From positions 62,001-126,000 of the forward strand of contig JAXGLD010000004.1 in assembly GCA_040769385.1 (NCBI GenBank): a stretch of 64,000 bases of DNA, read 5' to 3'. A model generated the notes under the pieces. The model was not told the origin of the DNA. It ran no database searches and saw only the letters and a program-made list of their open reading frames with translations. The DNA is from PHAA01 sp022706565. Lineage in GTDB: Bacteria > Bacillota > Syntrophomonadia > Syntrophomonadales > Syntrophomonadaceae. Positions 50,461 to 58,351 of the stretch are shown here, one piece after another (the first letter of the stretch is position 1; each line of letters opens with the position of its first letter). The position numbers and the translations under genes are program-made.

Positions 50461-50516
50461 GGGGCATGGGGAAGGGTTTTTTGCCTCGCGAGGAAAAAAA
50501 CCCTTCCCCATGCCCC
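50461..50516. repeat. 56-bp near-perfect palindrome (REP-like)
   Basis: Arms GGGGCATGGGGAAGGG.. and their exact complement are joined by a CCTCGCGAGG centre; the stem is 22 bp or more. It lies 11 bases beyond the nrfD-like stop codon. A related, degenerate copy is at about 58220-58260. Confidence 0.8.
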
Positions 50517-50527
50517 GCTTACGTGCA

Positions 50528-51460
50528 TTAGGGGATCTTTATGCCGTCCCATATCGGCAGCGCGGCGAAAATGATCATCATCCGCAAGGAGTATCCTCCC
50601 ACCAGGACCGCCGCATCGGTGATTATGGTCAGGTATGAATGCTTAGGCGGTTCTTCCTCGGTCATGGCCATTTCACCCGCGGCCAGGGTCATGTTTTCGG
50701 TCCGGTTGGCAGTCCGTAAACGCAGGGCATAGACTGCCAGGGGGAACAACAGCCCCACCCCAATGAATATGCCCCAGAAGACGATAGCATACTTGCCGGA
50801 GATCAACAGGGCAGCTGATTTCTGCGCTACCACGCCGTTGGCTCCGGAAACCATCAGCCCCATGAAAACGGCAACTGCGGCCAACTCGGCAAGGATAAGA
50901 CCCAAGTGGACGGCATCCTCCCGGCTGTTTTCGGATTCGGTCTTCTCGATGATGTGTGACAACAACACGGTGATCGATAGACCGGTCGATAATGCCGATA
51001 CGAAGAAAATCACCGGGATAATGTTCGAACTCCAGAAGGGAATTGCATCGATAACCGAAACCAAGAAGCCCGTGTAGGCCCCGGTGGCTGTCGCCAGCAA
51101 CGCCCCAAACCAAGTGACGGCGCGGGGAGCCGGTTTGTTTATGAATGCCAGGTACCCTTTCAGGACCCCCACCATAATAAATACCGCCAGGACAATCGTG
51201 CCCCAGGTCATGACTGAGCTCATATTGGTTATCAATCTCCACAGCAGCCATGGCTTGTGGAAGCCCTGTCCCAAATCGAATACCAACAGGGCGGTGCCGA
51301 GGCCTACTATCGGACCTCCAATGAAGTAGCCCATCTTTTTAAGGCCTGATTTTTGCCCCAGCCAACCCATTTCAGCGGCGAAGGAAGTCAAATAGGCGCC
51401 AGCCCCCAATCCGCCCAGGAATAGATAGGTCACAACCAGCCAATTCCAGTACATTTCCAT
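50528..51460 (-). CDS. NrfD/PsrC-type quinone-linked membrane subunit
   Basis: 310 aa with about eight membrane segments. MYWNWLVVTYLFLGGLGAGA at the N-terminus, then LFDLGQGFHKPWLLWRLITN and SVMTWGTIVLAVFIMVGVLK are the NrfD signature. It exchanges electrons between menaquinone and the Fe-S partner. It starts 20 bases after the NrfC-like gene. No catalytic subunit (molybdopterin or cytochrome) is adjacent. Confidence 0.9.
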   Translation of the reverse strand: MEMYWNWLVVTYLFLGGLGAGAYLTSFAAEMGWLGQKSGLKKMGYFIGGPIVGLGTALLVFDLGQGFHKPWLLWRLITNMSSVMTWGTIVLAVFIMVGVLKGYLAFINKPAPRAVTWFGALLATATGAYTGFLVSVIDAIPFWSSNIIPVIFFVSALSTGLSITVLLSHIIEKTESENSREDAVHLGLILAELAAVAVFMGLMVSGANGVVAQKSAALLISGKYAIVFWGIFIGVGLLFPLAVYALRLRTANRTENMTLAAGEMAMTEEEPPKHSYLTIITDAAVLVGGYSLRMMIIFAALPIWDGIKIP

Positions 51461-51480
51461 GTTTCTTTACCTCCTAACCG

Positions 51481-52131
51481 TTACTTGGGGATGACAACCA
51501 GCGACGGTTTTGTAATCTCCGGTGCTGGCAGCCATTGCGCCTGAGCCAGGGCTCCCTCGGTCTTTTGCAGATCTGCCAGTCGGCCAAAAGTCAAGGCTCC
51601 GGTAGGACAAACCTCCACGCAGGCCGGCAAGAGACCTTTATCCTGGCGCTCGTAACAGAAATGACATTTGCTGATCCGGCCGGTGTCCTCGCTGTACTGC
51701 GGTGCATGATAAGGGCATGCATACAGGCAGTATTTGCACCCTACACAGATATCTTTATCGTGAATAACTATCCCGTCCTTGTCCCGCTTCTTATAGGCCT
51801 TGACCGGGCATACCGACGCGCAGACCGGCTTCTCGCAGTGATTGCAGCTTATGGACAGGAAAACCTCCGGCCGGCCGCTGGCGATAACCCGGCGCCATTT
51901 AGCGCCTTCCTCCCACTTATTGGTGGCCTTGCAGGCAGTAGAGCATTTGCGGCAGCCTATGCATTTTTGCTGATCATGCAGAAAACCCAGTTGGTTTGGA
52001 TTCTTGGGTGTATTTGAATCCGCTTCCGCTAACTGACCCGGCGCAACACCGACGGCCAGTGCACCTGCGAACACTGCTCCCATTTGCAGGACGCGGCGGC
52101 GGCTGATGGACAACTTTTCTGATTTACTCAT
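51481..52131 (-). CDS. NrfC-like Tat-exported 4-cluster ferredoxin
   Basis: 216 aa. The twin-arginine signal ISRRRVLQMGAVFAGALAVG is at the N-terminus. Four [4Fe-4S] sites follow: CIGCRKCSTACKATN, CNHCEKPVCASVCPVKAY, CVGCKYCLYACPYHAP and CHFCYERQDKGLLPACVEVC. It relays electrons between NrfD and an unknown partner on the outside. The start at 52131 has GGAAGGAG before it; the longer frame is rejected because the Tat motif must be near the N-terminus. Confidence 0.92.
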   Translation of the reverse strand: MSKSEKLSISRRRVLQMGAVFAGALAVGVAPGQLAEADSNTPKNPNQLGFLHDQQKCIGCRKCSTACKATNKWEEGAKWRRVIASGRPEVFLSISCNHCEKPVCASVCPVKAYKKRDKDGIVIHDKDICVGCKYCLYACPYHAPQYSEDTGRISKCHFCYERQDKGLLPACVEVCPTGALTFGRLADLQKTEGALAQAQWLPAPEITKPSLVVIPK

Positions 52132-52197
52132 TTTTGTCTCCTTCCTCAGGACATCTGGTCTGCCCAACTACGGTTGGCAGCGTTTTTCCTGTATTCT

Positions 52198-52761
52198 TTA
52201 CCATGCGGCCGAGGTCTGGTTGGTATCTACCTGGGCTCTGGATCCCGGCATTCCTGTCAGAATTCCCTTGGCGCTTAACTCTTCTACCGCCATTTCTCCA
52301 ATTTTTCCGGTGATATAACCGGTTATCAGCGCGGATACAGCCAGGATGGGGAGATAATAAAATACTATGAACTGACCCAGCAGCAACGAGGCTACGAAAA
52401 TCTGGGTGGTATTATGAATAAGTGCGCCCACGATACTGATCGCTTTGAAGCTGAAATAACGCGAGAGCCTCCTGTAAATCAAGACCATGATCAAAGCACT
52501 CAAAATGCCCCCGCTCATACTGAAGGCCAGCGTCATCACGCCTCTGGTCAACAGCGCCACCACAAAACAGCGGATGGCGACTACGGATATGACATCTGTT
52601 ACCGGCAGATAAACCAGGGCTATAAGGGTTATGATATTGGCCAGGCCCAGCTTTACCCCCGGAACCGGAATCGGCACCGGGATCAGGAATTCCAGCAGCG
52701 ATATCAATATGGCATTGGTTACTAGGATAGTGAGAACTGCATATCTTCTGTTTTTGCTCAT
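52198..52761 (-). CDS. Gx transporter family (Hpre_diP_synt_I-like) membrane protein
   Basis: 187 aa with about five membrane segments. PIPVPGVKLGLANIITLIAL (VKLGLAN motif), DVISVVAIRCFVVALLTRG and VGALIHNTTQIFVASLLLGQ fit the PF07456 / Gx transporter family. Members are usually annotated as heptaprenyl-diphosphate synthase component I, but they co-occur with ApbE, FMN-binding and EcfT genes and resemble ECF S-components. The start at 52761 has AGGAGCAG upstream. A terminator separates it from the FMN-binding protein gene. Confidence 0.8.
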   Translation of the reverse strand: MSKNRRYAVLTILVTNAILISLLEFLIPVPIPVPGVKLGLANIITLIALVYLPVTDVISVVAIRCFVVALLTRGVMTLAFSMSGGILSALIMVLIYRRLSRYFSFKAISIVGALIHNTTQIFVASLLLGQFIVFYYLPILAVSALITGYITGKIGEMAVEELSAKGILTGMPGSRAQVDTNQTSAAW

Positions 52762-52810
52762 CCTGGATCTGCTCCTCAATCGGCCAGCCTGGAACTGGTC
52801 TGGTAAAAAC

Positions 52811-52856
52811 GAGGGTATCCCAGTCTGCAAATCGTTTATCATGTGGGAATACCCTC
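52811..52856 (-). terminator. Terminator after the flavoprotein gene
   Basis: GAGGGTAT-CCCA pairs with TGGG-ATACCCTC across a 21-nt loop, followed by GTTTTT on the minus strand, 45 bases beyond the flavoprotein stop codon. Confidence 0.75.
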
Positions 52857-52901
52857 TTTAAAATCAGTTGTATTTACAGCTGTGCTCCAGTTGGTGTTTG
52901 T

Positions 52902-53603
52902 TTAGATATCGAATTTCACTTCCTGGCGGTTTTCATAGGCTTTCTTCAGGGCGCCGATGAAATCGCCGTGGGCGTCCTTAAGACTGATGCTGGCACCTGA
53001 GGTTACGTCGGCCAGAGCCTGCTTCTCGGCATCGCTTAGCTGGCTGTATTTGGCCTGCTCACCTGGGTCAGTAGATTCTGCTTTCAGCGGACGACCGTTT
53101 TTGTCGGATGTGTTGCGGGCAAACCACTGCTCAACCTCAGCTACGGTCTTGCCTTTGAAGAACTCCTCATAAGCGGCATACTGTTCCGATACGTTCATTC
53201 CATAAGCTTCGTCACCGCGTTCCAGCTTGGTCTGCCATGCTGCCACTTCCTTGCCGGCTGTCTCGTCGGTGCTGCCCGGCGCGGTCAAGTAACCGGCTTG
53301 TCCAGGCCAACCTGAGAATACCGGTGCACCTTCGTGTTCAGCGTCATTGGGCGAAAGCACTTCCAAAGCATCAAAGCGTACACTCAGAATCTTGCCATCT
53401 TCATCAAAGGTGGCGTCGGCCGTAGCGGTAGAAATCGAGTAAATCTGTCCGCCGTTGGCATCTTTACCAGGGCCTACCCGGAATACAGAGGTCTGGCCTG
53501 ATCCGTTGTAAATGGTTACTTCTTTCGGCAGCAGCGTGAATCCGGCGACCGCGAGGATCGCTGCTACGGCTACGACTACGGTAAGCACTTTGGACTTGGA
53601 CAT
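52902..53603 (-). CDS. Exported FMN-binding-type protein with flavinylation motif
   Basis: 233 aa. A membrane anchor or signal (VLTVVVAVAAILAVAGFTLL) is at residues 5-24. The domain has VFRVGPGKDANGGQIYSIST and TFDEDGKILSVRFDALEV, as in extracytoplasmic FMN-binding proteins. Near residues 199-205 the motif DVTSGAS matches the ApbE target (Dxx[S/T]GA[T/S]), so Ser205 should be covalently flavinylated. It lies downstream of ApbE and the two-component genes. GGAGG is before the ATG. It is the likely electron carrier of the locus. Confidence 0.8.
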   Translation of the reverse strand: MSKSKVLTVVVAVAAILAVAGFTLLPKEVTIYNGSGQTSVFRVGPGKDANGGQIYSISTATADATFDEDGKILSVRFDALEVLSPNDAEHEGAPVFSGWPGQAGYLTAPGSTDETAGKEVAAWQTKLERGDEAYGMNVSEQYAAYEEFFKGKTVAEVEQWFARNTSDKNGRPLKAESTDPGEQAKYSQLSDAEKQALADVTSGASISLKDAHGDFIGALKKAYENRQEVKFDI

Positions 53604-53682
53604 TAGAAATCCTCCCTCACGTATTATGATTATTTCCATACTCCATTCTACGCTCTGGGAGGATATTTAAAATTCTGATTTT

Positions 53683-53710
53683 TGTCCCGTTGGTAGGGAC
53701 ATTTGTCCCT
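53683..53710. promoter_or_regulatory. Candidate response-regulator operator before the flavoprotein gene
   Basis: A perfect palindrome AGGGACA-TT-TGTCCCT lies at 53695-53710, with a third half-site TGTCCC at 53683-53688. It is about 80-107 bases upstream of the flavoprotein start and touches the response-regulator stop codon. It is well placed for the regulator encoded next to it. Confidence 0.6.
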
Positions 53711-54347
53711 AAACGAGGCTTTTGGTCCTGATCCAGAAACTGGCCGCTTCGGTCCGGTTGGTCACATTTAGTTTCTTGAAGATGGTGCTGATATAATTAC
53801 GAACAGTTTTTTCCGATATATCCAATACCTCGGCAATCTCAATATTGGATTTGCCCAGGCTTAATATCTCCAGAATCTCTTTTTCCCGCGCGCTCAGACT
53901 AGGTTCTTCGGAGGGACCTTTTGATTCGGGGTGGCTGATGTTGTTGAAAACGCCCTCGGTAACCGATGTATCCAGGACATTGGCGCCTTCATGGACCTTG
54001 ATGACGCTATCTATCAATTCCTGGCTCTTGATATTTTTCAACAGGTATCCATCGGCACCGGCTCGGATCGATTCCAATACCAAATGGTCTTTCGCAAACG
54101 CGGTCAGAATGATGATTTTGATTTTAGGGAACCGCCGCTTGATGGCCAAACATCCATTTACGCCATCCCCATCCGGCAATCGGAAATCCAGCAGTACTAC
54201 ATCCGGGCAAGCTCCTGGAATGGCATCGAGGGCTTCCTGGAGGCTCCTGGCTTCACCACAAACCTCAATACGTTCATCCAATCCCATGATCAGCCTCAGT
54301 CCATCCCTGACGATATCGTGATCATCGACAATAAATACTCTAACCAT
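53709..54347 (-). CDS. NarL/LuxR-type response regulator
   Basis: 212 aa. Receiver domain with VFIVDDHDIVRDGL and phospho-acceptor Asp54 in VVLLDFRLPDGDG; conserved Thr in IIILTAFAKDH and Lys in GYLLKNIKSQEL. LuxR-type HTH at about 150-205 (LSAREKEILEILSLGKSNIE, ISEKTVRNYISTIFKKLNV). The start at 54347 has AGGAG upstream. It follows the histidine kinase by 11 bases and probably controls the flavoprotein genes. Confidence 0.93.
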   Translation of the reverse strand: MVRVFIVDDHDIVRDGLRLIMGLDERIEVCGEARSLQEALDAIPGACPDVVLLDFRLPDGDGVNGCLAIKRRFPKIKIIILTAFAKDHLVLESIRAGADGYLLKNIKSQELIDSVIKVHEGANVLDTSVTEGVFNNISHPESKGPSEEPSLSAREKEILEILSLGKSNIEIAEVLDISEKTVRNYISTIFKKLNVTNRTEAASFWIRTKSLV

Positions 54348-54358
54348 GACGATATCTC

Positions 54359-55741
54359 CTAACAAGGTATCTTGACTTCAACCCGGGTTCCCTTAATAAG
54401 CTTCTCAATATGGAGGAGTCCGTTGACCCGGCGGGTTCTTTCCTGCATGGAGCGGATGCCAAAATGGCCCTCCAGGGGTATATCGTGCTGTGAAAATCCC
54501 CTGCCGTTGTCCCGGATAGTAACATAGATGTTGTCATGCCTTCCTTCGAGCAGGATTTCTGCATGATCGGCCTGCGAGTGTTTGGTGACGTTGGTAACGG
54601 CTTCCTGTACGATATAATAGATTTGGGCAGCCTTTTCCGGCGATATATTGTCGACCAAATAGGGGGAAATCCTATACTCCAGCTTTATCTTTATACCCTG
54701 ACTGCCGTTGTATTTTTGCACCAGCCGTTCCAGCTTGTCTTTTAAACTGTCCAATTGGATTTCATCCCATGCATTTGACGTTATGCAATCCCTGATCTTG
54801 TCTATACTGGCGCTTAAATTGCCTTTGACCTCATCCAATATATCGCGTCCGGCAGCGCTCCCCTGACCGGTGGACAGATATTCGAGTTTTAGACCCATGG
54901 CATACAAATCCTGGATAATGCCGTCATGTATTTCGAGGCCCATCTTTCTTCTCTCTTCGGCGGCAATCCTGCTCTGCTCCAGCTGCTGCATTCTTGCTTC
55001 CTGCTCCCAGCTGAAGGTATCCATGACCTTGATCAGCAAATAGTTGATAGCAAAGCCAGCCACGGCTTTAAACGACAGGGTCATAAGGCTGAAGTAGGCC
55101 GGGAATATCTCGTTATGAATGATATTGGCCGGAAAATAGGCTGCCTTGGCCACCAGCAGCCCTTCGATCAGGCCATAGACGATAAGAATCAGGGCCAGGT
55201 TCCGGTACCGGTGCGATATCTCCACCGATTTGGTGATCTTAATCAAGCGGGCATTGAAGTACAGGGCTGCTGCCGCGGTCATACAACTCGGCAAAGCCAG
55301 CAGGTAACGGATGACAATGGTGTTGAACATTTTGTTGGTCAAGTGGTATTCGACCCCCTGGCTCCATATCAGCAGGAAGAAACCCGATAGATATGCCAGA
55401 AAAGCGGCCATCGGAATCCAGGTCAGAACGCTTTTGTACTTGTCCCGCACCGGCAGGAGGTCCAGCCCAAAATGCAAGAGAAAGACAAACGACAAGGCTT
55501 TAAGAATCATATTGGTGTAATGCACCTCGATGACCAGATAGGGATGGCACAACTCGAGTTTCTGTATCATGGTTATCCACTCGGTCATACCGTGGATGAT
55601 CGCAAAAAAGCCCAAATACTTTAGAGATTTGATTAAATTGATATTCATCAACCGGGAATCCTTTTGCATCACCGCGAAGATCCCCATGGTGATCATGGAA
55701 AATCCATAGATCAGGTATAATAGAAATTCGAGGATGCTCAT
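54359..55741 (-). CDS. Membrane histidine kinase (HisKA_3)
   Basis: 460 aa. About seven membrane segments in the first 240 residues (LEFLLYLIYGFSMITMGIFA and so on) form an unrecognised sensor. The phospho-His is in LEIHDGIIQDLYAMGLKLEY, about residue 270. The ATPase has QEAVTNVTKHSQADHAEI and VTIRDNGRGFSQHD. The start overlaps the EcfT-like stop codon (ATGA). The signal may be membrane or quinone redox state, inferred from the neighbours. It pairs with the response regulator downstream. Confidence 0.9.
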   Translation of the reverse strand: MSILEFLLYLIYGFSMITMGIFAVMQKDSRLMNINLIKSLKYLGFFAIIHGMTEWITMIQKLELCHPYLVIEVHYTNMILKALSFVFLLHFGLDLLPVRDKYKSVLTWIPMAAFLAYLSGFFLLIWSQGVEYHLTNKMFNTIVIRYLLALPSCMTAAAALYFNARLIKITKSVEISHRYRNLALILIVYGLIEGLLVAKAAYFPANIIHNEIFPAYFSLMTLSFKAVAGFAINYLLIKVMDTFSWEQEARMQQLEQSRIAAEERRKMGLEIHDGIIQDLYAMGLKLEYLSTGQGSAAGRDILDEVKGNLSASIDKIRDCITSNAWDEIQLDSLKDKLERLVQKYNGSQGIKIKLEYRISPYLVDNISPEKAAQIYYIVQEAVTNVTKHSQADHAEILLEGRHDNIYVTIRDNGRGFSQHDIPLEGHFGIRSMQERTRRVNGLLHIEKLIKGTRVEVKIPC

Positions 55742-56517
55742 ATGACCCACCCATTCCCTTTCTCCACCATATAAATCATCAGCAGCAACAGCGAGAGGCT
55801 CGAGGCTGCCATGCCCTCCCGCAAGGTCATGCGGAAGCGGTAGTACAATAGTTCCTCGGCCTTGGTCTGGGCGATGTGATCTTCCACTTCGTCAAGCTTT
55901 TGGAACGAATCCACCAACACCGCCACGATGATCTGCGACAATCCCTTGATTTTGGACCTTAGCCGGCTGGCCTTGCCACCTACCAGGTTGCGGGCATTTC
56001 CCAGAAAACTCGTCCTGGTTTCTTCTCCCTTACCCTTGAGTTCCATCACTATGCAGCCCACGACTTTCAGGTAGTCCTGCACCGGCAATTTGATCAGCTT
56101 CAAGGGGAAAAGAAGCCGGTCCAACAATCCCAGGATGGTCTCTATGGGAGTGGTATGGAAATACAGGATGCTGGCATACCAAATTATGAACAGCCTGAAC
56201 AGACGCAGCAGCATCTCCTGATATCCCTGTTGCCAAACAAAGGCCGCGCTGCCGGTCAGATAATATAGCCCGGCGTTCATCAGTATCCCAAAAAGGTATG
56301 GGATCAGGACGATAATTGCATAGGAGGCCGCGCTTAATAACAGGGTGCGGACGCGAATGCCGGAAGCCAGTGTAACCGCCAGCAGATAAGCCAGGAATAT
56401 TCCATAACTGACCTCCTTTTCGAAATAGAAAGGCAGCGTGGCTATAATCAGCACCAGGACGAATTTGATCAACCCGTCCAGGTCAGCAAATATTCTGTAG
56501 TCTGTGGTCCTATCCAT
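55738..56517 (-). CDS. CbiQ/EcfT-like membrane protein
   Basis: 259 aa with about five to six membrane segments. KFVLVLIIATLPFYFEKEVS, then ASILYFHTTPIETILGLLDR and a cytoplasmic ATPase-coupling-like part (GGKASRLRSKIKGLSQIIVA) match the EcfT/CbiQ family. EcfT joins an S-component and ATPases to import vitamins or metals; no ATPase gene is present here. Similar genes occur in ApbE/FMN clusters of other bacteria. It sits 27 bases after the NusG-II gene. Confidence 0.75.
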   Translation of the reverse strand: MDRTTDYRIFADLDGLIKFVLVLIIATLPFYFEKEVSYGIFLAYLLAVTLASGIRVRTLLLSAASYAIIVLIPYLFGILMNAGLYYLTGSAAFVWQQGYQEMLLRLFRLFIIWYASILYFHTTPIETILGLLDRLLFPLKLIKLPVQDYLKVVGCIVMELKGKGEETRTSFLGNARNLVGGKASRLRSKIKGLSQIIVAVLVDSFQKLDEVEDHIAQTKAEELLYYRFRMTLREGMAASSLSLLLLMIYMVEKGNGWVI

Positions 56518-56544
56518 TAGAGTTCACCTCAGGTCATGATCAAT

Positions 56545-56919
56545 TTATTCGTCTAAAATCCTGACAATTGTCTTACTGGGCATGCAGATCGCCTGTTGAC
56601 CGGGTTCGGTCAAGGTACCGGTTTTGATACAGATTTTATCCGGGCAATCGGCCTCCTGAAATCTGATCGAACCATTTTCGGCCACGATTTTAACGTGGAT
56701 ACCGTCATCAAGGGTAAAATAACGGGGCTCTTCGATCTCATTCAGGTCCAACTCGGCTACCTTATTGCCATCCCGTGTTATGACCGCTATGCGCTGGTCG
56801 CTTTCCCGGCCCTGGGCGGGTCCATTGTTCAGGTAGACTCCGATCATGGCGACTACCGCTAGGAGACCGATAGCCAACAAGAACAGGTCACCTTTTTTAG
56901 TGTCCTTAATGTTTTTCAT
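56545..56919 (-). CDS. NusG domain II protein, membrane-anchored
   Basis: 124 aa. An N-terminal anchor (GDLFLLAIGLLAVVAMIGVY), then a NusG-II-type beta domain (RIAVITRDGNKVAELDLNEI, IVAENGSIRFQEADCPDKIC, IKTGTLTEPGQQAICMPSKT). Cysteines in ADCPDKICIKTG and QAICMP are characteristic. It often appears with ApbE. Its role in flavin-dependent electron transfer is inferred. The start at 56919 has GGAGG upstream. Confidence 0.82.
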   Translation of the reverse strand: MKNIKDTKKGDLFLLAIGLLAVVAMIGVYLNNGPAQGRESDQRIAVITRDGNKVAELDLNEIEEPRYFTLDDGIHVKIVAENGSIRFQEADCPDKICIKTGTLTEPGQQAICMPSKTIVRILDE

Positions 56920-56945
56920 ATCCAAATCCTCCGTTCTCAGCAATT

Positions 56946-58019
56946 CTAGGGCTGATACACGTATCCATTGCCGGCACCCAGGAATTCGAAATTTGCCTTA
57001 AGCCCATCGGTAACATAGACTTTTTTGTCGGTGGTCACGAATATCGCCTCCACCCCTCCATACTGGCGGAGCAGTTCCCGGCCTTTGTCCAGGCCCAGGA
57101 TGTAGACAGCGGTATCCAAGGCGTCCGCATCCAGCGAGGAATCGGTAACCAGCGTAACACTCATGAGATCGGAGCGGGCCGGATATCCAGTGGCAGGGTC
57201 CAGAATATGGTGATAGCGCTGCCCCCCAGCCACGAAATAACGTTGATCGTCACCGGCTGTTACCACCGCTTTATCGACGACCGTAACTATCCCCAGATCC
57301 TTCGCCAGGCCGTCGATGGACGGGCGAGGATCTCGGATGCCTACCCTCCAGGGGCTGCCATCCGGCTTGCTGCCCAGGGTCACCACATTTCCTCCCAAAT
57401 TGACGTAAGCGGATGCAATGCCATGTCGCTCATAAACCTCGATAACGGCGTCCCCGGCATATCCCTTGCCGATACCGCCCAGATCGACCATCTGCCCCCG
57501 CTTGATACTGACACTGTTATCGTCGATGGTGACCTTTTGATAATCAATCAGGGGCAGCAAAGCATGCAGTTCTTGGGAGGACGGAATTCGTTCACCGTCG
57601 GTTCCGATCCCCCAAGCCTTTACCAGTGGACCTACAGTGATATCGAAGGTTCCACCGCTTAGTGCCGCCACCTGCTGGGCCTTTTCGATGATCGTGATCG
57701 TTTCGGGATCCAATTTTACCAACCCGTTGCCGGCGTTTTTATTCAGCCGATAAATATCACCCTGGCTATCATTAAAGGTTAACAGTCCATCCAAGTAAGA
57801 GATCTTGGCGATCGCCTCATCAACGGCCGCTTGTCCATCCTCCCCATAGACCTTTTGCGAGATAACGGTGCCCATGGCAAACGAGTCTGCCGTGAAGACC
57901 TTGCTATCCGCTTCTATATTGGCATTGGTGCCAGAGCTGGCCAGCAACCAGGATGCTATTACCAGGATCATCGCCAACGCAATCAGTCTCTTTTGATTTT
58001 CAGGCTGCACAAGCATCAT
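56946..58019 (-). CDS. apbE: FAD:protein FMN transferase (ApbE)
   Basis: 357 aa. An N-terminal membrane anchor (RLIALAMILVIASWLLASS) is followed by SFAMGTVISQKVYGEDGQAA, ISYLDGLLTFNDSQGDIYRL, LSGGTFDITVGPLVKAWGIG, MVDLGGIGKGYAGDAVIEVY, SAYVNLGGNVVTLGSKPDGS and YHHILDPATGYPARSDLMSV. It moves FMN from FAD onto Ser/Thr of exported targets such as the neighbouring SGAS protein, outside the membrane. The start at 58019 has GGAG six bases upstream. It is the first gene of the locus. Confidence 0.93.
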   Translation of the reverse strand: MMLVQPENQKRLIALAMILVIASWLLASSGTNANIEADSKVFTADSFAMGTVISQKVYGEDGQAAVDEAIAKISYLDGLLTFNDSQGDIYRLNKNAGNGLVKLDPETITIIEKAQQVAALSGGTFDITVGPLVKAWGIGTDGERIPSSQELHALLPLIDYQKVTIDDNSVSIKRGQMVDLGGIGKGYAGDAVIEVYERHGIASAYVNLGGNVVTLGSKPDGSPWRVGIRDPRPSIDGLAKDLGIVTVVDKAVVTAGDDQRYFVAGGQRYHHILDPATGYPARSDLMSVTLVTDSSLDADALDTAVYILGLDKGRELLRQYGGVEAIFVTTDKKVYVTDGLKANFEFLGAGNGYVYQP

Positions 58020-58351
58020 CTCCTGCTCCAGAGAGCATAAATGCCTGCATTTTAGGCGCAGGCAGCTAATACTCCCGATGTTTTTAAACCTGACCAAAAT
58101 AGTAATGATTCCAGCCTCCATTGTAAAACCGTAAATGCCCCAATACAACTGGAACATTGTGGGTGTACTCGCGATTCGCGACAGCGACATAAGCGACATA
58201 TATGAGGGCAAGCGCGAGGCATGGGGATGGTTCTTTTGCCTCGGGGCATGGGGGCATTTTGCAGTGAACCCTAAAAAGTAGACAGGATTAAATGGGGACG
58301 GTTAGCGATTTGAAGAGAAATGTTGCCGGTAAGCCACCGGGGGCATGGGCC
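58020..58351. other. Intergenic region with REP-like repeat
   Basis: 332 bp between apbE and the cobyrinate synthase. About 58220-58260 resembles the palindrome family at 50461-50516 (GAGGCATGGGGATGGTTC then TTTTGCCTCGGGGCATGG). A further GGGGACGG block is near 58297. No riboswitch hallmark (B12 box) or gene was seen. Confidence 0.5.

Noticed and set aside
58020..58351. Cobalamin riboswitch before apbE or near cbiA
   Set aside because: No B12 box or matching core was seen; the GC-rich text is better explained by a REP-like repeat.
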